DNA of 64,000 nt, taken from positions 496,001 through 560,000 of the forward strand of contig NZ_CP032829.1 in assembly GCF_003660165.1 (NCBI RefSeq), given 5' to 3'. The position numbers and the translations under genes were made by a program. The notes beneath the pieces are model-generated. The model was not told the DNA's origin, ran no database searches, and saw nothing but the letters and a program-made list of their open reading frames with translations. Source of the DNA: Sphingomonas paeninsulae. Lineage in GTDB: Bacteria; Pseudomonadota; Alphaproteobacteria; Sphingomonadales; Sphingomonadaceae. This document shows positions 34,944-44,664 of the stretch, piece after piece. How positions within the stretch are numbered: position 1 is the first letter of the stretch; the number at the start of each line of letters is the position of its first letter.

Positions 34944-35843
34944 TTAACGGTCTCTTTCAATGCTGTAACGCGCGATGGCACGGAGAAGGTCGGCGCTTTC
35001 GCCGTAGCTTTGCAGGTGTTCGATTGCCTGATCGACAAGAATACGAGCCTGTTCGCGGGCGCGCTCGACGCCGAGCAGGGACAGGAAAGTTGCCTTGCCA
35101 GCAGCTTCATCCTTGCGGAGTGCCTTGCCAGCAGCCGCTTCGTCACCCTCATAGTCGAGCAAGTCGTCGGCGATCTGGAATGCGAGGCCGATATCGCGAG
35201 CATAGCCCCGGAGCGGCGCGCGGCCTTCGGGAGGCAAACGGCCCATGATCGCGCCCGCCTCAACCGAAAATGAGATCAGCGCACCGGTTTTCATCTGCTG
35301 CAATCGGGTGACACCGCCAAGGTCGAACGTTTCCGTCTCGGCGACGATATCCATCATCTGACCACCCGCCATGCCGCTGGGGCCGCTGGCACGCGCGAGA
35401 CAGGCAACGAGTTCACTGCGAACGAAAGGGTCGGAGTGGACGCTTTCGTCGGAAATCATTTCGAACGCGAGTGCGTGGAGTGCGTCCCCGGCAAGCACAG
35501 CCGTCGCCTCGTCAAAGGCGCGGTGGACGGTGGGTTTGCCGCGCCGCACATCATCGTCGTCCATGCACGGCAAATCGTCGTGGATCAGCGAATAAACGTG
35601 GATCGCTTCGACAGCACAACCAACGCGCAGAGCTGCCGCGCGGTCGATGTGGAACAGGTCGCACGCCGCCACGCAGAGGAGCGGGCGCATCCGTTTGCCG
35701 CCGCCGATGCTCGCGTGGCGCATCGCCTCATACAATCTGCGGCGGGGATCGTCAGGGATTTGTAAAACGGCATCGAACAGGGCATCGACGTCCATCGCAA
35801 TACGCCCAAGCGCGTCTCCCAGGATGGGCGATACCGTTGCCAC
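34944..35843 (-). CDS. ispA: Farnesyl/geranyl diphosphate synthase family
   Basis: This 299-residue trans-isoprenyl diphosphate synthase has the first Asp-rich motif DDLPCMDDDD and the second DDLLDYEGD, typical of IspA. Upstream are GGKRMRPLL and HVYSLIHDD. It makes farnesyl diphosphate for quinones, carotenoids and undecaprenyl carriers. I chose the GTG at 35843, seven bases after the xseB stop; an ATG at 35795 would shorten it by 16 residues. Confidence 0.92.
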   Translation of the reverse strand: MATVSPILGDALGRIAMDVDALFDAVLQIPDDPRRRLYEAMRHASIGGGKRMRPLLCVAACDLFHIDRAAALRVGCAVEAIHVYSLIHDDLPCMDDDDVRRGKPTVHRAFDEATAVLAGDALHALAFEMISDESVHSDPFVRSELVACLARASGPSGMAGGQMMDIVAETETFDLGGVTRLQQMKTGALISFSVEAGAIMGRLPPEGRAPLRGYARDIGLAFQIADDLLDYEGDEAAAGKALRKDEAAGKATFLSLLGVERAREQARILVDQAIEHLQSYGESADLLRAIARYSIERDR

Positions 35844-35850
35844 GTCAGTG

Positions 35851-36090
35851 TCAGGCCGCGTCGAAGGGTTGCGTGCCGGTCGGCGCACCATCGGCACCAA
35901 GGCTGATCTTTTCGATACGCATCTGGGCGTCCTTCAATCGTTTCTCGCACTGGCCCCGCAAACGGTCACCCTCGCTGTAAAGGGTAATCGATTCATCAAG
36001 GCTTGCGTTCCCACTTTCGAGGCGCTGTACGATCGCCTCCAGTCGTTTCAGCGCATCTTCAAAGGAAAGTTCGGAAAGTTCATCGGACAT
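35851..36090 (-). CDS. xseB: Exodeoxyribonuclease VII small subunit
   Basis: This 79-residue XseB has the family core [37 protein letters not shown] and [15 protein letters not shown]. It pairs with XseA to degrade single-stranded DNA. It stands directly before ispA, a common alphaproteobacterial order (xseB-ispA). Confidence 0.95.
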   Translation of the reverse strand: MSDELSELSFEDALKRLEAIVQRLESGNASLDESITLYSEGDRLRGQCEKRLKDAQMRIEKISLGADGAPTGTQPFDAA

Positions 36091-36148
36091 GAACGGCTTT
36101 TGAAGCCCCGGCCTATGGCGGTCAAGGTGGGACGGTCAGTTGGACCAA

Positions 36149-37851
36149 TCAAGCCGGGCGCTTGGCCCGTTCTTCGGCGATCAACTCCTTGCGGCTGAGT
36201 TTCCCGACGAGGGTCTTGGGCAACGACGTTCGCACTTCGACTTCCCCGACGCGTTCGTGCTTGCCCAGTTGCGGGTTCAGCCATTCGCGCAATGCCGAGC
36301 CATCAATCTTTGCCCCTGCGTTCAAGGTCACGAACGCCTTGGGCAATTCACCATGATACTGGTCAGGGACGCCGATCACGATGGCCTCTTTTACCGCGTC
36401 ATTGCGATAAAGCACGGTTTCGATCTGGCTCGGAAAAACCTTGAACCCGCCGACCGCGATCATGTCCTTCAGGCGATCGACGATGCGGATGAACCCTTCC
36501 GCGTCAATCGTTGCGATGTCGCCGGTGCGAAGGGCATTGCCGACATAGGTTTCAGCATTCGCTTCGGGACGACCCCAATAGCCCTTCATAATCTGCGGAC
36601 CCTCAACCACCAGTTCACCCGGTTCGCCGACGGGTGCCGGTCTGGATGGGTCATCCCGATCGACCAGCCGCACGATCGTACCGGGCACCGGTTGACCGAT
36701 CGACCCATCGTGTTCACCCCCTCATACGGGTTGCAGGCGACGACGCCCGCGCTTTCGGTCAGGCCATAGCCTTCGACCACATGGGCCTTGGTCGCAGCTT
36801 CGAAGCGTTCTTTCAGCGCGCGCGACAAAGGTGCGCCCCCCGAAATGCAGACGCGGAGTGAAGCAAAGGACGTGGCGGCCATTTTCGGATGGTCGAGCAA
36901 AGCCTGATACATCGTCGGCACGCCGGGCAGCGACGTTGCCTTGACGCGAGTGATCGTGGCGAGAACCTGTCCAGCATCGAATCGAGGCAACATTGCGATC
37001 ATGCCGCCGGTCAGCACGGTTCGATTAAGGACACAGGTGTTGGCGAAAACGTGAAAGAAAGGCAGCGCGCCGACAATCCGGTCGGGCATTTCCTGATGCG
37101 GGTCGATTTCGTGAACCTGCCGCGCATTTGCCGTCAGGTTCTGGTGAGTCAGCATCGCGCCTTTCGGAACGCCGGTCGTTCCCCCGGTATATTGGATCAG
37201 GGCAACATCACCGGGATCGATAGCAACTTTTGGAGAAGCCGAGGCCTCTGGCAAAGCGAAAGCGGTCATCGTGCCAAGGCGGATAATGTGCGGGTCGCCC
37301 GTCGGCACCCGGGCGATCTGTTTGCGTTTGAAAAGCCGGAACAGGACACGTTTCAGCGGTGGAAGCCATTCCGAGACCGATCCGATAATGATCCGATCGA
37401 CGGCGCGAGCGTCGAGCAGCGCCTTTGCCGTCGCGTACAACTGCGGCACATCACTGGTCACGATAATGCGAACGCCACTGTCGCCGACCTGATGTTCCAG
37501 CTCTTCGAGCGAATAGAGCGGCGACATATTCACAACGATCGCCCCCGCTTTCAATGCCCCGTAATAGGCGATCAGATAGTCGGGGACGTTGGGCAGATAG
37601 AGGCCGATACGATCGCCCTTTACAACCCCCTGCCCGGCCAGCGCGACTGCGAAACGATCAACCAAAAGGCCGACCGCAGCATAACTTAGCTGCGCACCCA
37701 TAAAGTCGCTGAGTATCGCCCCCGGATGGGCGGCGACGCTGGCTTCGAACAATTGCGGCATGGTCAACGGCGGGAAGCTGCGGTCCCATTGGCCGGGGTG
37801 GGCATAATGCGTGCGCCAGATGGCGTCGGGGTTTGTTTCAGAAACGCTCAT
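36149..37851 (-). pseudogene. Long-chain acyl-CoA ligase, interrupted by a 1-base frameshift
   Basis: This FadD-type AMP-binding ligase activates fatty acids to acyl-CoA. The first frame (from ATG 37851) has the P-loop YTGGTTGVPKGAML and VVEGYGLTESAG. It goes off frame after GVNTMG at about 36704-36706. The second frame resumes IGQPVPGTIVRLVD, GELVVEGPQIMKGYW and GFIRIVDRLKDMI, ending at 36149 after KLSRKEL. Adding one base in or next to the short C run (plus strand) restores a protein of about 566 residues. It may be a sequence error or a real loss. Confidence 0.88.
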
Positions 37852-37887
37852 TCACAAAGGTGTAAGCATAGGAACGACAGCCAGCAA

Positions 37888-38967
37888 CTAGGCTGCGGAA
37901 TAATACCAAACACCGTCACGGACTTTTTTCACCGCACGCCCGGTAATTTCCAGATGACGCAAATGCGCCATTGCTTCGCCGGTCGCCAGCCCGAGAATGC
38001 TGTCGTTGATCGCCCGTTTGAATAACATGGTGAAGCAATCCACCACACGTCGCGGTTCGATTGCAATGTGCGCATGGAGGCGCTCCAGCCCCTCGCTATG
38101 CCCGTTTTCCAGTCGGTCGAGCCGCGCACGAAGCCCGAGAAATGGCTCGCCGTGCGCGGGCAGCACAAGCAGATGTTCGGGCAATGCGCGAAACTTGTCG
38201 ATCGAAGCCAGCCAGTCGCCGAGCGGGTCGCCCTCCGGCTCGCTGAGCGACAGGGACACGTTGGACGTGATTTTCGGCAGCACCTGATCGCCGGCAATCA
38301 TCAAACCGCCAGCGTCATCGACCAGACAGACGTGTTCGGGCGTGTGGCCGCTGCCGATCCACACCGTCCAGTCGCGCGCGCCGATACGGATAACGTCACC
38401 ATCGCTCATACGGATATGGCCGACCGGCAGCGGTGACACGACCGTTGCAAACCTGCCCCAGCCGCTTGCTTTCATGGATGTGATTTGTTCGTCATTCCAT
38501 CCGGCGGCAATCGCCTGAGCAATGGCCTCAACGGGCGGCCCATCGCGGACGTCGGCACACAGCATCCGGGCAAACAGCCATTCGGTGCGGTTCATCCACA
38601 AGGGAACGGCGTGAGTGTCACACAGCCAGCCAGCCGCACCGATGTGATCGGGATGGAAGTGCGTGGCAAAAACACGAGTGACCTTGCGCCCGGATAGCGC
38701 CTTTACCCACGCCTCGTGCGTGTCTGGCAAGTTGAGGCCCGTATCGACAATGGCGACCCCATCGCCATCGTCCAGCACCCAGACATTGATGTGATTGAGC
38801 AAGCCCGGCACCGGAAGCCGGGTCCAGCCAACGCCCTCCGCAATGGGATGGACGACGCCGTATTCGGGCGCAAAGCTGCCGAGCGGATAGGTCAGCCCGC
38901 GCGCGCTGAGAGGTTCGAAGCCGTGATCGGTCAGGCTTTGGTCGAACGGGACTAAACGCTTGGTCAT
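37888..38967 (-). CDS. MBL-fold metallo-hydrolase
   Basis: This 359-residue metallo-beta-lactamase-fold protein has the metal-binding motif THFHPDHIG, a later HTPEHVC and GDQVLPKI, and PAHGEPF. The C-terminal 90 residues look like the winged-helix cap found in LACTB2-type hydrolases, so it may hydrolyse a thioester or nucleic acid. I chose the ATG at 38967 with GGAGGGCGAC upstream. It is 36 bases upstream of the acyl-CoA ligase gene on the same strand, which supports a role in CoA metabolism. Confidence 0.87.
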   Translation of the reverse strand: MTKRLVPFDQSLTDHGFEPLSARGLTYPLGSFAPEYGVVHPIAEGVGWTRLPVPGLLNHINVWVLDDGDGVAIVDTGLNLPDTHEAWVKALSGRKVTRVFATHFHPDHIGAAGWLCDTHAVPLWMNRTEWLFARMLCADVRDGPPVEAIAQAIAAGWNDEQITSMKASGWGRFATVVSPLPVGHIRMSDGDVIRIGARDWTVWIGSGHTPEHVCLVDDAGGLMIAGDQVLPKITSNVSLSLSEPEGDPLGDWLASIDKFRALPEHLLVLPAHGEPFLGLRARLDRLENGHSEGLERLHAHIAIEPRRVVDCFTMLFKRAINDSILGLATGEAMAHLRHLEITGRAVKKVRDGVWYYSAA

Positions 38968-38988
38968 GTCGCCCTCCATACCATCACA

Positions 38989-39081
38989 CCGTCATCCTGA
39001 ACTCGGTTCAGGATCCATGCCTCTGTCCGAACCGATTTTGCGGACGGACAGATGGACCCTGAAACACGTTCAGGGTGACGG
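38989..39081. repeat. Paired intergenic hairpin (REP/BIME-like)
   Basis: Two short hairpins face each other: 38994-39014 (ATCCTGAA/TTCAGGAT) and 39056-39076 (ACCCTGAA/TTCAGGGT). They are flanked by an outer inverted repeat CCGTCA/TGACGG at 38989-38994 and 39076-39081. This is the layout of a REP-pair mobile repeat, and it lies between the MBL gene and trcR. Confidence 0.75.
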
Positions 39082-39107
39082 AATTCATTAAAACCCAGCG
39101 TTCGGAC

Positions 39108-39791
39108 TTAGCGTTTGAACGGATCGACAATGCCACCAGCAAGCAACGGCCGGTCGACTTCGCCGGACGCGATCTGTTCGGCCAGCTTCGTCGCATCGTC
39201 ACGCTCTGTGCGAAGCTGCGAGATAAGCGCGGCACGGTCACCTTCGAGACGGTTATCGACCGGTGCTTCGAGGCCAGCAGCCTTGGCCGCTTTTGCAACG
39301 ATGGCATCGAGTTCGCGCTGCGACGACAGGCCGAGCGTTACCGGATCTTTTGGCGTGATGTTCGCCATGTTCCAATGCGTGCGGTCGCGGATCGCAGCGA
39401 TCGTCGTGCGGGTCGTGCCGATCAGCTTGCCGATCTGGCCGTCCGAAACTTCGGGGTGGTTACGGATGATCCACGCGATGCCGTCCGGCTTATCCGCACG
39501 CTTTGAAACCGGCGTGTAACGCGGCCCCTTGGTGCGGGTGACGGCCTCTGGTTCGCGGAACATCTTCAGCGAATAGCTGGGGTCGGCCTGGCCCTTGTCG
39601 ATTTCGGCAAGCGTCAGTTCGAACGCGCGGATCGGGTCGCGCCCGGTCAGCTTGGTCGCCGCCGTGTCGTCCGCAATCGCCTGAACTTCGAGGATATGCA
39701 GGCCGCAGAAATTGGCGATCTGTTCAAAGCTGAGCGAAGTCTGATCGACAAGCCACGATGCGGTCGCATGGGGCATTAGCGGCTGAGCCAC
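39108..39791 (-). CDS. Cell-cycle regulator TrcR (DUF1013)
   Basis: This 227-residue protein is DUF1013/TrcR, conserved across alphaproteobacteria. It shows PHATASWLVDQTSLSFEQIANFCGLH, AFELTLAEIDKGQADPSYSL, a helix-turn-helix-like DGQIGKLIGTTRTTIAAIRDRTHWN and the tail RPLLAGGIVDPF. In Caulobacter it binds RNA polymerase at many promoters and affects the cell cycle. Length and ends are typical. Confidence 0.92.
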   Translation of the reverse strand: MAQPLMPHATASWLVDQTSLSFEQIANFCGLHILEVQAIADDTAATKLTGRDPIRAFELTLAEIDKGQADPSYSLKMFREPEAVTRTKGPRYTPVSKRADKPDGIAWIIRNHPEVSDGQIGKLIGTTRTTIAAIRDRTHWNMANITPKDPVTLGLSSQRELDAIVAKAAKAAGLEAPVDNRLEGDRAALISQLRTERDDATKLAEQIASGEVDRPLLAGGIVDPFKR

Positions 39792-39816
39792 GGCGAAATC
39801 CTTATGATAAAAGAAG

Positions 39817-39838
39817 GGCCGCCCCTTTCGGAGCGGCC
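39817..39838 (-). terminator. Intrinsic terminator of the glycosyltransferase operon
   Basis: On the minus strand GGCCGCTCC, loop GAAA and GGGGCGGCC form a 9-bp stem (one G-U pair) followed by CTTCTTTTATC. It stands between the end of the GT4 gene (39979) and the trcR start, so it ends the LpxH-like/GT4 transcript. A single REP half-site (CCCTGAGCCTGTTGAAGGG) lies at about 39922-39940. Confidence 0.85.
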
Positions 39839-39978
39839 TGATAATGGGCAGAGCTTAGTCCGAATGGCCCATTGAGGCAAGAAGCATCGCGGCGCTCCTG
39901 GCCCATTCATATAACCGCTTCCCTGAGCCTGTTGAAGGGTTGTCCTGCTTCAACCTTTTAGAAAACTGGCGACTGTGT

Positions 39979-41001
39979 TTAAGCCGCTATCAGGTGCTTG
40001 CTGGCGGGCACGAGCGCGCTGAGGAATTGCCGGGCGCTGGCCTCCCATGTGTAAGCTGCTCCGCAAGCGGCACAATCGGATCGATTGCGGGACAGGGCGG
40101 CGGCGATGGCGGTTTGGATCGTTTCATCCAGCGCGCCGGTTGCGGGGGTTACGATATCAATGGGGCCGCTGACCGGGTACGCCGCTACGGGCGTTCCACA
40201 GGCCAGTGCTTCGATCATCACCAGTCCGAAAGTGTCGGTGCGGCTGGGAAAGACGAACACATCGGCTCCGGCATAGGCTCCAGCAAGTTCGAAGCCTGAC
40301 AGCGGCCCCATGAAGCGGACGTGCGGGTAGCGCGCCTGTAGCGTGGCACGGGCGGGGCCATCGCCGACGACGATTTTGGTGCCGGGATGATCGGAGGAGA
40401 GGAAAGCTTCGATGTTCTTTTCGACCGCGATGCGCCCGACGTAGAGTTGGATGGGCCGCGGTAGTTTGGCGTATAGTTCGGGTGGTGGCGCGTCGGAGGA
40501 GAAGTTGGCGAGATCAACACCTCGGCTCCAATGGCGCGTGTGTGGGATACCGTGAGCGGTGAGCATGGTACGGACCGAGGGTGTCGAGACCAGCACGGCT
40601 TCGGATGGACCGTGGAACCAGCGGATATAGCGCCAGACCCACGCGGCGGGCATCCCGGTGCGGGCGGCGAAATAGTCGGGGAATTGCGTGTGGTAGGCAC
40701 TGGTGAACCGATAGCCGTTGCGGACGCACCAGCGGCGTGCAGCGAGGCAGAGCGGACCTTCGGTGGAAAGGTGAACCGCATCGGGCGCGAAGGCGGCAAT
40801 GCGTGCGCCGACCCATGTTGCGCGGGTCATTGCCAGCCGGATCTCGGGGTAAGTCGGACAGGGTATCGACGGGTAATAGTTGGGCGAGATTACCTCGACG
40901 ACATGGCCCTGTTTTTCCAGTTGCGCGCGCGTGGCGAGGAGAGTGCGGACGACACCGTTTACCTGCGGGGTCCAGGCGTCGGTGACGATTGCAATCCTCA
41001 C
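39979..41001 (-). CDS. Family 4 glycosyltransferase
   Basis: This 340-residue GT-B glycosyltransferase has the donor-site pattern FVFPSRTDTFGLVMIEALACGTPVAAYPVSGP and LYVGRIAVEKNIEAFL. The start MRIAIVTDAWTPQVNGVVRT is that of SqdX/alpha-mannosyl-type membrane glycolipid transferases. It overlaps the LpxH-like gene by four bases. I infer a role in glycolipid or lipopolysaccharide assembly; donor and acceptor are not certain. Confidence 0.9.
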   Translation of the reverse strand: MRIAIVTDAWTPQVNGVVRTLLATRAQLEKQGHVVEVISPNYYPSIPCPTYPEIRLAMTRATWVGARIAAFAPDAVHLSTEGPLCLAARRWCVRNGYRFTSAYHTQFPDYFAARTGMPAAWVWRYIRWFHGPSEAVLVSTPSVRTMLTAHGIPHTRHWSRGVDLANFSSDAPPPELYAKLPRPIQLYVGRIAVEKNIEAFLSSDHPGTKIVVGDGPARATLQARYPHVRFMGPLSGFELAGAYAGADVFVFPSRTDTFGLVMIEALACGTPVAAYPVSGPIDIVTPATGALDETIQTAIAAALSRNRSDCAACGAAYTWEASARQFLSALVPASKHLIAA

Positions 41002-41858
41002 GCTGCGAGCCTGAGCGACGGTGCTTCGCGTTTGGCTATTTCATCGGCCCAGTGCAGCACCTCCATCCGTCCGTCGAAATGTTCGACCAGTGCGGTGCAG
41101 CCCTCTACCCAGTCGCCGTCGTTATAATATTCGATGCCCTGAATATCGCGCAGTTCGGCGTTATGGATGTGGCCGCAGACGACGCCATCGACACCGCGCG
41201 CACCGGCTTCATGCGCAACGATCTCCTCAAACCGACCGATAAAGGCGACCGCGTTCTTGACCTTATGCTTGGCGTGTTTGGACAGCGACCAGTACGGCAG
41301 GTCGAACCAGTTGCGCACCCGGTTCACGACATGGTTACACCGCATCAGCATTTCGTAAGCGGCATCGCCCACGAACGCCAACCAGCGGTGAGCAAGCATC
41401 ACGGCGTCGAATTCATCGCCGTGCATGACGAGCAGGCGGCGTCCATCGGCGGTCTGGTGAATGGCTTTGCGTTTGATTTCCACGCCACCGAAGCTGAGGC
41501 CGCTGAACTGGCGAAACATCTCGTCGTGGTTGCCGGGGATGTAGATCATTCTTGTGCCACGCTTGGCGCGCTTCAGAATGCGCCAGATGATGTCGTTGTG
41601 CGCGGCAGGCCAATAAAATTTTTTCTTCATGCGCCAGCCGTCAATGATGTCACCAACAAGGAACATGGTCTCGCTATCGACCGAGTCGAGGAAGTCGATG
41701 AGCATCGCCGCCGCACAGCCGCGCGTGCCGAGGTGGACGTCGCTGATCCAGATCGTGCGAAAACGGCGGCGGATGCCCTCGCGTTCAGGGATGGCTGGCG
41801 TATCGCTGTGGAAGTCCGGCAGTTCATCGCCGAACGGAAACCGCGTGATAGCATCCAT
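40998..41858 (-). CDS. LpxH-like UDP-2,3-diacylglucosamine diphosphatase family
   Basis: This 286-residue calcineurin-type phosphoesterase carries all metal motifs: SDVHLGTRG, FLVGDIIDGW, PGNHDEMFR, MHGDEFD and CGHIHNAELR. It resembles the longer alphaproteobacterial LpxH-like proteins that cleave UDP-diacylglucosamine in lipid A synthesis, though in some species such proteins have other duties. It is translationally coupled to the glycosyltransferase, which supports an envelope lipid function. Confidence 0.87.
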   Translation of the reverse strand: MDAITRFPFGDELPDFHSDTPAIPEREGIRRRFRTIWISDVHLGTRGCAAAMLIDFLDSVDSETMFLVGDIIDGWRMKKKFYWPAAHNDIIWRILKRAKRGTRMIYIPGNHDEMFRQFSGLSFGGVEIKRKAIHQTADGRRLLVMHGDEFDAVMLAHRWLAFVGDAAYEMLMRCNHVVNRVRNWFDLPYWSLSKHAKHKVKNAVAFIGRFEEIVAHEAGARGVDGVVCGHIHNAELRDIQGIEYYNDGDWVEGCTALVEHFDGRMEVLHWADEIAKREAPSLRLAA

Positions 41859-41931
41859 GAATCTGCTCCCCGAGGCTCCAGGTCCTCGGGCAATCCCTAT
41901 GGCGCGGGTTTGTTACTTCCGTCCGGCAGTT

Positions 41932-42567
41932 TCATGCGATTATTGTGACATGGGCCGGGAGGGCAGCGACGTCGGCCAGCCAGCGTGAAACGTGGGGATA
42001 GCGGCTGAGGTCGAAACCGCCCTCCTTTGCTGTCGATGTGTAGGGGAACAGGCAAATATCGGCGAGCGTCGGCGTATCGCCAACAAACCACTTCCGTGTC
42101 GCAAGGTGGCGGGTCGCAAGATGATCTTCCATCAACCCAAGCGCACGATTGCCCATTTCAGTCCGCGTCGGGACCGCGGCGCGCTGTTCGGCGGACCAGT
42201 TCTCCTCAAACAGGAAGGCACGGAGGAAGCGCATAGTGCCGATGTGCGGTTCGTGGAAATACTGCTCCCAATTCATCCAGTGAAGCATATCCGCGCGTTC
42301 GAAACGGTCGATCGGAATCAGCGGCGACGAATCCGCCAGCCAAAAGCAGGCTGCATTGCTTTCGGGTAGGAAACGATCGCCGATCTGAAGCACCGGGATG
42401 CGGGCATTGGCGCTGATATTATTGACAAATTCCGGCGTCCGCGTTTCCAGTTTCAATATATTATATTCGCGCCGTTGCAGGACTGCGCCGACGTGCGCGG
42501 CGGTCAGCCGGATCTTGTAACAATTACCCGAAAGGGCAAATTCGTGCAGAATCAGGGGTTCGGTCAT
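41932..42567 (-). CDS. Glutathione S-transferase family protein
   Basis: This 211-residue GST has a thioredoxin-like N domain (LHEFALSGNCYKIRLTAAHVG; ARIPVLQIGDRFLPESNAACFWLAD) and a helical C domain with FVGDTPTLADICLFPYTST, the N-capping and hydrophobic-staple region. It is unrelated in sequence detail to the other two GSTs in the window. The substrate is unknown. It is divergent from the ABC-F gene. Confidence 0.9.
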   Translation of the reverse strand: MTEPLILHEFALSGNCYKIRLTAAHVGAVLQRREYNILKLETRTPEFVNNISANARIPVLQIGDRFLPESNAACFWLADSSPLIPIDRFERADMLHWMNWEQYFHEPHIGTMRFLRAFLFEENWSAEQRAAVPTRTEMGNRALGLMEDHLATRHLATRKWFVGDTPTLADICLFPYTSTAKEGGFDLSRYPHVSRWLADVAALPAHVTIIA

Positions 42568-42632
42568 TTATGCAGTTTGGCACCCCGTCTTCGCACTCGC
42601 AACATTTCCAAACTTCTGCTACAGGGCCGCCC

Positions 42633-44492
42633 ATGCTCAACCTTAATGGTATCACGGTGCGTCTTGGCGGACGCACGATATTGGATCGCGCCACGGCTTC
42701 GCTGCCGACGGGCGCTCGCGTTGGCCTGATCGGGCGTAACGGCGCTGGCAAGACAACGCTGATGAAGGCGATCACTGGCCAGCACGACCCCGACGACGGT
42801 GCCGTGGAGATGCCCCGCGCGACCAAGATGGGCTATCTCGCGCAGGAAGCTCCATCGGGTAACAGCACGCCATTCGAGACGGTGCTGGCCGCCGATCTGG
42901 AACGTGCCGCGCTATTGAACGAAGAAGAACATACCGAGGATCACCATCGAATCGGTGAAATCCATGAGCGCCTGATGGCAATCGACGCACACGCGGCCCC
43001 CGCCCGTGCGTCGCGGATTCTGGTCGGTCTGGGCTTCGACGAGGAAATGCAGCATCGTCCGCTCGACAGCTATTCGGGCGGCTGGAAAATGCGCGTTGCA
43101 TTGGCGGCATTGCTGTTTTCCGAACCCGACCTGCTGCTGCTCGATGAGCCTTCGAACCATTTGGATCTCGAAGCGACATTGTGGCTGGAATCGTTCCTGA
43201 AATCCTATCGCGCGACAATGGTTGTCATCAGTCACGAACGCGATCTGTTGAACAATGTCGTCGATCACATCCTCCATCTGGAGGGCGGCAAGTGCACGCT
43301 CTACGTCGGCGGTTACGATGCGTTCGAACGGCAGCGGGCCGAACGGATGGCGCAGCTTGCCTCCGTCCGTGCCGCGCAGGAAAACCAGCGTAACAAGTTG
43401 CAGGACTATATCGCCAAGAACAGCGCCCGTGCCTCGACCGCCAAGCAGGCACAGTCGCGGATGAAGGCATTGGCACGGATGCAGCCGATTGCCGAAATGG
43501 CGAGCGATCCGACGCTGGCATTCGAATTTCCAAGCCCGAACGAACTAAAGCCGCCACTGGTTACTCTGGACATGGCGGCAGTCGGTTATACCGAGGGTAA
43601 GCCGATCCTTCAGCGGTTGAACCTGCGGATCGACCCGGATGATCGACTCGCGCTGCTAGGCCGCAACGGTAACGGTAAGACGACGATGGCCCGGCTGCTC
43701 GCAGCGCAGCTTGCCCCGATGGAGGGCACGGTCAACGCGAGCGGCAAGATGCGCGTGGGCTATTTCACCCAGTATCAGGTCGAAGAGTTGGACGGCACGG
43801 ATACGCCGCTGGAACATATGACACGCCAGATGAAGGGCGCAACGCCTGCTGCTGTGCGCGGGCAATTGGGCCGTTTCGGGTTTTCGGGTGCGAAAGCAAC
43901 GACTTTGGTCGGCAAGCTTTCGGGTGGTGAGAAGGCGCGGCTGGCGCTGGCTCTCATCACGCGGGATGCGCCACATATGCTGATCCTCGATGAGCCGACG
44001 AACCATCTTGATGTCGATGCGCGAGAAGCTTTGGTGCAGGCGCTGAACGATTATGAGGGCGCAGTTATTCTCGTCAGCCACGACCGGCATATGCTGGAAC
44101 TGACGGCTGATCGGCTGGTGCTGGTCGATAACGGGACGGCGACCGAATATAACGGCAGCCTCGATGATTATGTCGACATGATCCTCGGCAAGAACCAGCC
44201 GAAGGCAGCCAAGGTCGATAAAAAGGGCGACCGGAAGGCAGCCGCAGCGGCGCGCGAACGCGACCAGCAATTGCGCAATGCCGTGAAGGTGGCTGAAGGC
44301 GAAATGGCCAAGCTGACCGCCGAACGCAGTGCGGTCGAACGCGCGATGTTCGATCCCGCGACGGCCGAGCCACAGCACGCCAAACTGTCGATGACCGACC
44401 TGATGAAGCTGCGCGCAAATGTGGCCGAGCGGCTTGATGCAGCAGAAGCGAAGTGGGTGCAGGCGAGCGAAGGACTGGAGGTCGTGGCTTAG
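42633..44492 (+). CDS. ABC-F family ATP-binding protein
   Basis: This 619-residue protein has two ABC ATPase domains without membrane segments. The first has Walker A GRNGAGKTT and signature YSGGW with LLLDEPSNHLD; the second has GRNGNGKTT, LSGGEKARLALAL and LILDEPTNHLD. The linker between them and a C-terminal coiled coil (about 545-619) are those of the Uup/EttA-like ABC-F translation factors. It probably acts on the ribosome. I chose the ATG at 42633 because the longer frame has no family sequence upstream. Confidence 0.93.
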   Translation: MLNLNGITVRLGGRTILDRATASLPTGARVGLIGRNGAGKTTLMKAITGQHDPDDGAVEMPRATKMGYLAQEAPSGNSTPFETVLAADLERAALLNEEEHTEDHHRIGEIHERLMAIDAHAAPARASRILVGLGFDEEMQHRPLDSYSGGWKMRVALAALLFSEPDLLLLDEPSNHLDLEATLWLESFLKSYRATMVVISHERDLLNNVVDHILHLEGGKCTLYVGGYDAFERQRAERMAQLASVRAAQENQRNKLQDYIAKNSARASTAKQAQSRMKALARMQPIAEMASDPTLAFEFPSPNELKPPLVTLDMAAVGYTEGKPILQRLNLRIDPDDRLALLGRNGNGKTTMARLLAAQLAPMEGTVNASGKMRVGYFTQYQVEELDGTDTPLEHMTRQMKGATPAAVRGQLGRFGFSGAKATTLVGKLSGGEKARLALALITRDAPHMLILDEPTNHLDVDAREALVQALNDYEGAVILVSHDRHMLELTADRLVLVDNGTATEYNGSLDDYVDMILGKNQPKAAKVDKKGDRKAAAAARERDQQLRNAVKVAEGEMAKLTAERSAVERAMFDPATAEPQHAKLSMTDLMKLRANVAERLDAAEAKWVQASEGLEVVA

Positions 44493-44527
44493 GGCTACGA
44501 CTTAAGCGCCAGGGATCTCCAAAATAC

Positions 44528-44612
44528 CCGCATCCCTGAGCCTGTCGAAGGGGTGTCCTTCTGTTCGCAAGCCAAAAAGCAGGGCAACCCTTCGACAAGC
44601 TCAGGGATGCGG
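44528..44612. repeat. Long inverted repeat (REP-like element)
   Basis: A 25-base left arm (44528-44552) and right arm (44588-44612) pair almost perfectly around a 35-base loop. The core is CCCTGAGC-C/T-TGTCGAAGG. A related half-site stands near 39922. It lies between the ABC-F gene and the toxin-antitoxin pair and may also act as a transcription terminator or a target for a REP-associated transposase. Confidence 0.8.
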
Positions 44613-44664
44613 TTTCATTTCGCTCAGCCTTGATTCGGCCATCTGGCCGGATTATATTGGCCAG

